5,693 bases of DNA from Propionibacteriaceae bacterium (GTDB lineage: Bacteria > Actinomycetota > Actinomycetes > Propionibacteriales > Propionibacteriaceae): contig JAUNRO010000146.1 of the NCBI GenBank assembly GCA_030544185.1, positions 2,018 through 7,710 on the forward strand, written 5' to 3'. Every line of letters starts with the position of its first letter. Within the stretch, counting starts at the first letter, position 1. Under the pieces are notes generated by a model that saw nothing but the letters and a program-made list of their open reading frames with translations, had not been told where the DNA came from and searched no databases. The translations under genes were made by a program, and so were the position numbers. This document shows positions 4,813-5,693 of the stretch, piece after piece.

Positions 4813-5676
4813 CTATTTGAGCAGCTTCGACAGGCGCCGGTCGGCCAGGGGCTTGCCACCGGTCTGGCAGGTCGGGCAGTACTGCAACGAGGAATCTGCG
4901 AACGACACCTGCGCGATGGTGTCGCCGCACACCGAACAGGCCTCACCAGTGCGCCCGTGGACGCGCAGGCCCGACTTCTTCTCGCCCTTGAGGTCTTTCG
5001 CGGCCAGGCCGGTGGAGCGGGTGATGGCATCGGTCAATTCGGTCCGCACGGCTGCATAGAGGGTTGCGCGCTGCTCCACGCTCAGCCCGCTGGCGGGCTT
5101 GAAGGGAGACAACCTGGCCGCGTGGAGGATCTCGTCGGAATAGGCGTTGCCGATGCCGGCGATCGTGCGCTGGTCGCGCAGCACCCCCTTGAGCTGGGCG
5201 CGGCCAGCCGCGTCGAGGATCGCGTCGAACACCTCGGGCGTGAACTCTTCGGCCAGCGGGTCCGGACCGAGCGTCGCGATCTGGGGGACCTCGGCCAGGT
5301 CCCGCACGAGATGAATCGCGAGCTTGCGCTGGGTGCCCGCCTCGGTCAGCTCGAAGCCGGTGTCGTCGGCGAGGGCGACGCGCAGCGCGAGCGGGCCCTT
5401 GCCCGGTCGGGCGGGCGTGGCGGCGACCTTGTCCTTCCACCGCAGCCAGCCGGCCCGGGCGAGATGGAACGCCAGCCACAGGCCGCCGGCGGACAGCCCG
5501 AGGAATTTGCCCCGGCGGTCGACTTCGTCGATCTCACGCCCGGCGAGCGCGGTGAGGGGGATCTCGTGGGTTTTGAGCGCGGTGAACGAGGCGAGCTCGA
5601 CCCGGGCGTACGCCTTCCCCACGCAGCGCTCGGTCAGGAACCGGCACAGCGACTCGACCTCCGGCATCTCGGGCAT
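4813..5676 (-). CDS. Fpg/Nei family DNA glycosylase/AP lyase
   Basis: This complete 287-residue base-excision-repair enzyme would remove oxidised bases and nick the abasic site. The N-terminus MPEMPEVE supplies catalytic Pro2 and Glu3 (exposed after Met removal) and matches the canonical MPELPEVE, which fixes the start at 5676 rather than the second ATG at 5667. Lys57 in RRGKFL is the conserved DNA-contacting lysine. The helix-two-turn-helix region includes IAGIGNAYSDEILHAA (172-187), with Asn177 as the conserved DNA-contact residue. A zinc finger Cys247-X2-Cys250-X16-Cys267-X2-Cys270 closes the protein. Differences from E. coli Fpg: the zinc-finger Arg258 position is Ser262 (FADSSLQYC), the void-filling Met73 position is Arg74 (HLARAGW), and the RRFG segment is replaced by TEAGTQRKLA. 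These appear typical of an actinobacterial branch, by recall. Lesion preference is therefore uncertain, so no symbol is given. Only a weak TGAG precedes the ATG. The gene stands alone in orientation with the downstream ArsC-like gene, 94 bp apart. Confidence 0.95.
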   Translation of the reverse strand: MPEMPEVESLCRFLTERCVGKAYARVELASFTALKTHEIPLTALAGREIDEVDRRGKFLGLSAGGLWLAFHLARAGWLRWKDKVAATPARPGKGPLALRVALADDTGFELTEAGTQRKLAIHLVRDLAEVPQIATLGPDPLAEEFTPEVFDAILDAAGRAQLKGVLRDQRTIAGIGNAYSDEILHAARLSPFKPASGLSVEQRATLYAAVRTELTDAITRSTGLAAKDLKGEKKSGLRVHGRTGEACSVCGDTIAQVSFADSSLQYCPTCQTGGKPLADRRLSKLLK

Positions 5677-5693
5677 GACTCAGTCTGTCATGA

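Noticed and set aside
1..5693. A novel defence, mobile or biosynthetic system
   Set aside because: No transposase, integrase, toxin-antitoxin pair, CRISPR repeats, nuclease-helicase module or biosynthetic core gene is visible; the content is housekeeping and metabolic.

Overview
This is a high-GC bacterial window with dense, short-spaced genes. It most likely comes from an actinomycete. Two things support this: the base composition with GC-rich third positions, and the close resemblance of the Fpg/Nei-like glycosylase and the arsenate-reductase-like protein to actinobacterial subfamilies. The exact lineage cannot be read from the sequence. One oddity is tyrosine, encoded mostly by TAT (about 25 TAT to 7 TAC by hand count), which is unusual at this GC level.

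Layout from left to right: (1) 1-387, plus strand, is the 3' end of a small protein that may belong to the SRPBCC/START-like superfamily. (2) 410-2086, minus, is a complete GH13 alpha-amylase-family enzyme resembling trehalose synthase. (3) 2089-3060, minus, is a luciferase-like (LLM) flavin or F420 oxidoreductase. It lies 2 bp upstream of the GH13 gene, whose ribosome binding site sits inside the last LLM codons, so the two form a translationally coupled pair. (4) 3061-3220 is a divergent intergenic region with a few weak palindromes and repeats. (5) 3221-4069, plus, is a crotonase/enoyl-CoA hydratase-family protein with an unusual histidine-rich C-terminal tail. (6) 4074-4718, minus, is an arsenate reductase/low-molecular-weight tyrosine phosphatase-like protein with an N-terminal helical domain. 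(7) 4719-4812 is a short intergenic region holding an AT-rich direct repeat that resembles an actinobacterial PHO box. (8) 4813-5676, minus, is a complete Fpg/Nei-family DNA glycosylase.

The genes look like ordinary chromosomal metabolism and maintenance. I see no mobile element, RNA gene, CRISPR array, defence island or biosynthetic cluster. The most interesting signals are the possible phosphate-responsive operator in front of the arsenate-reductase-like gene, the His-rich tail on the crotonase, and the tightly coupled LLM-GH13 pair, which points to an unexplained shared function. No gene-free stretch exceeds 300 bases.
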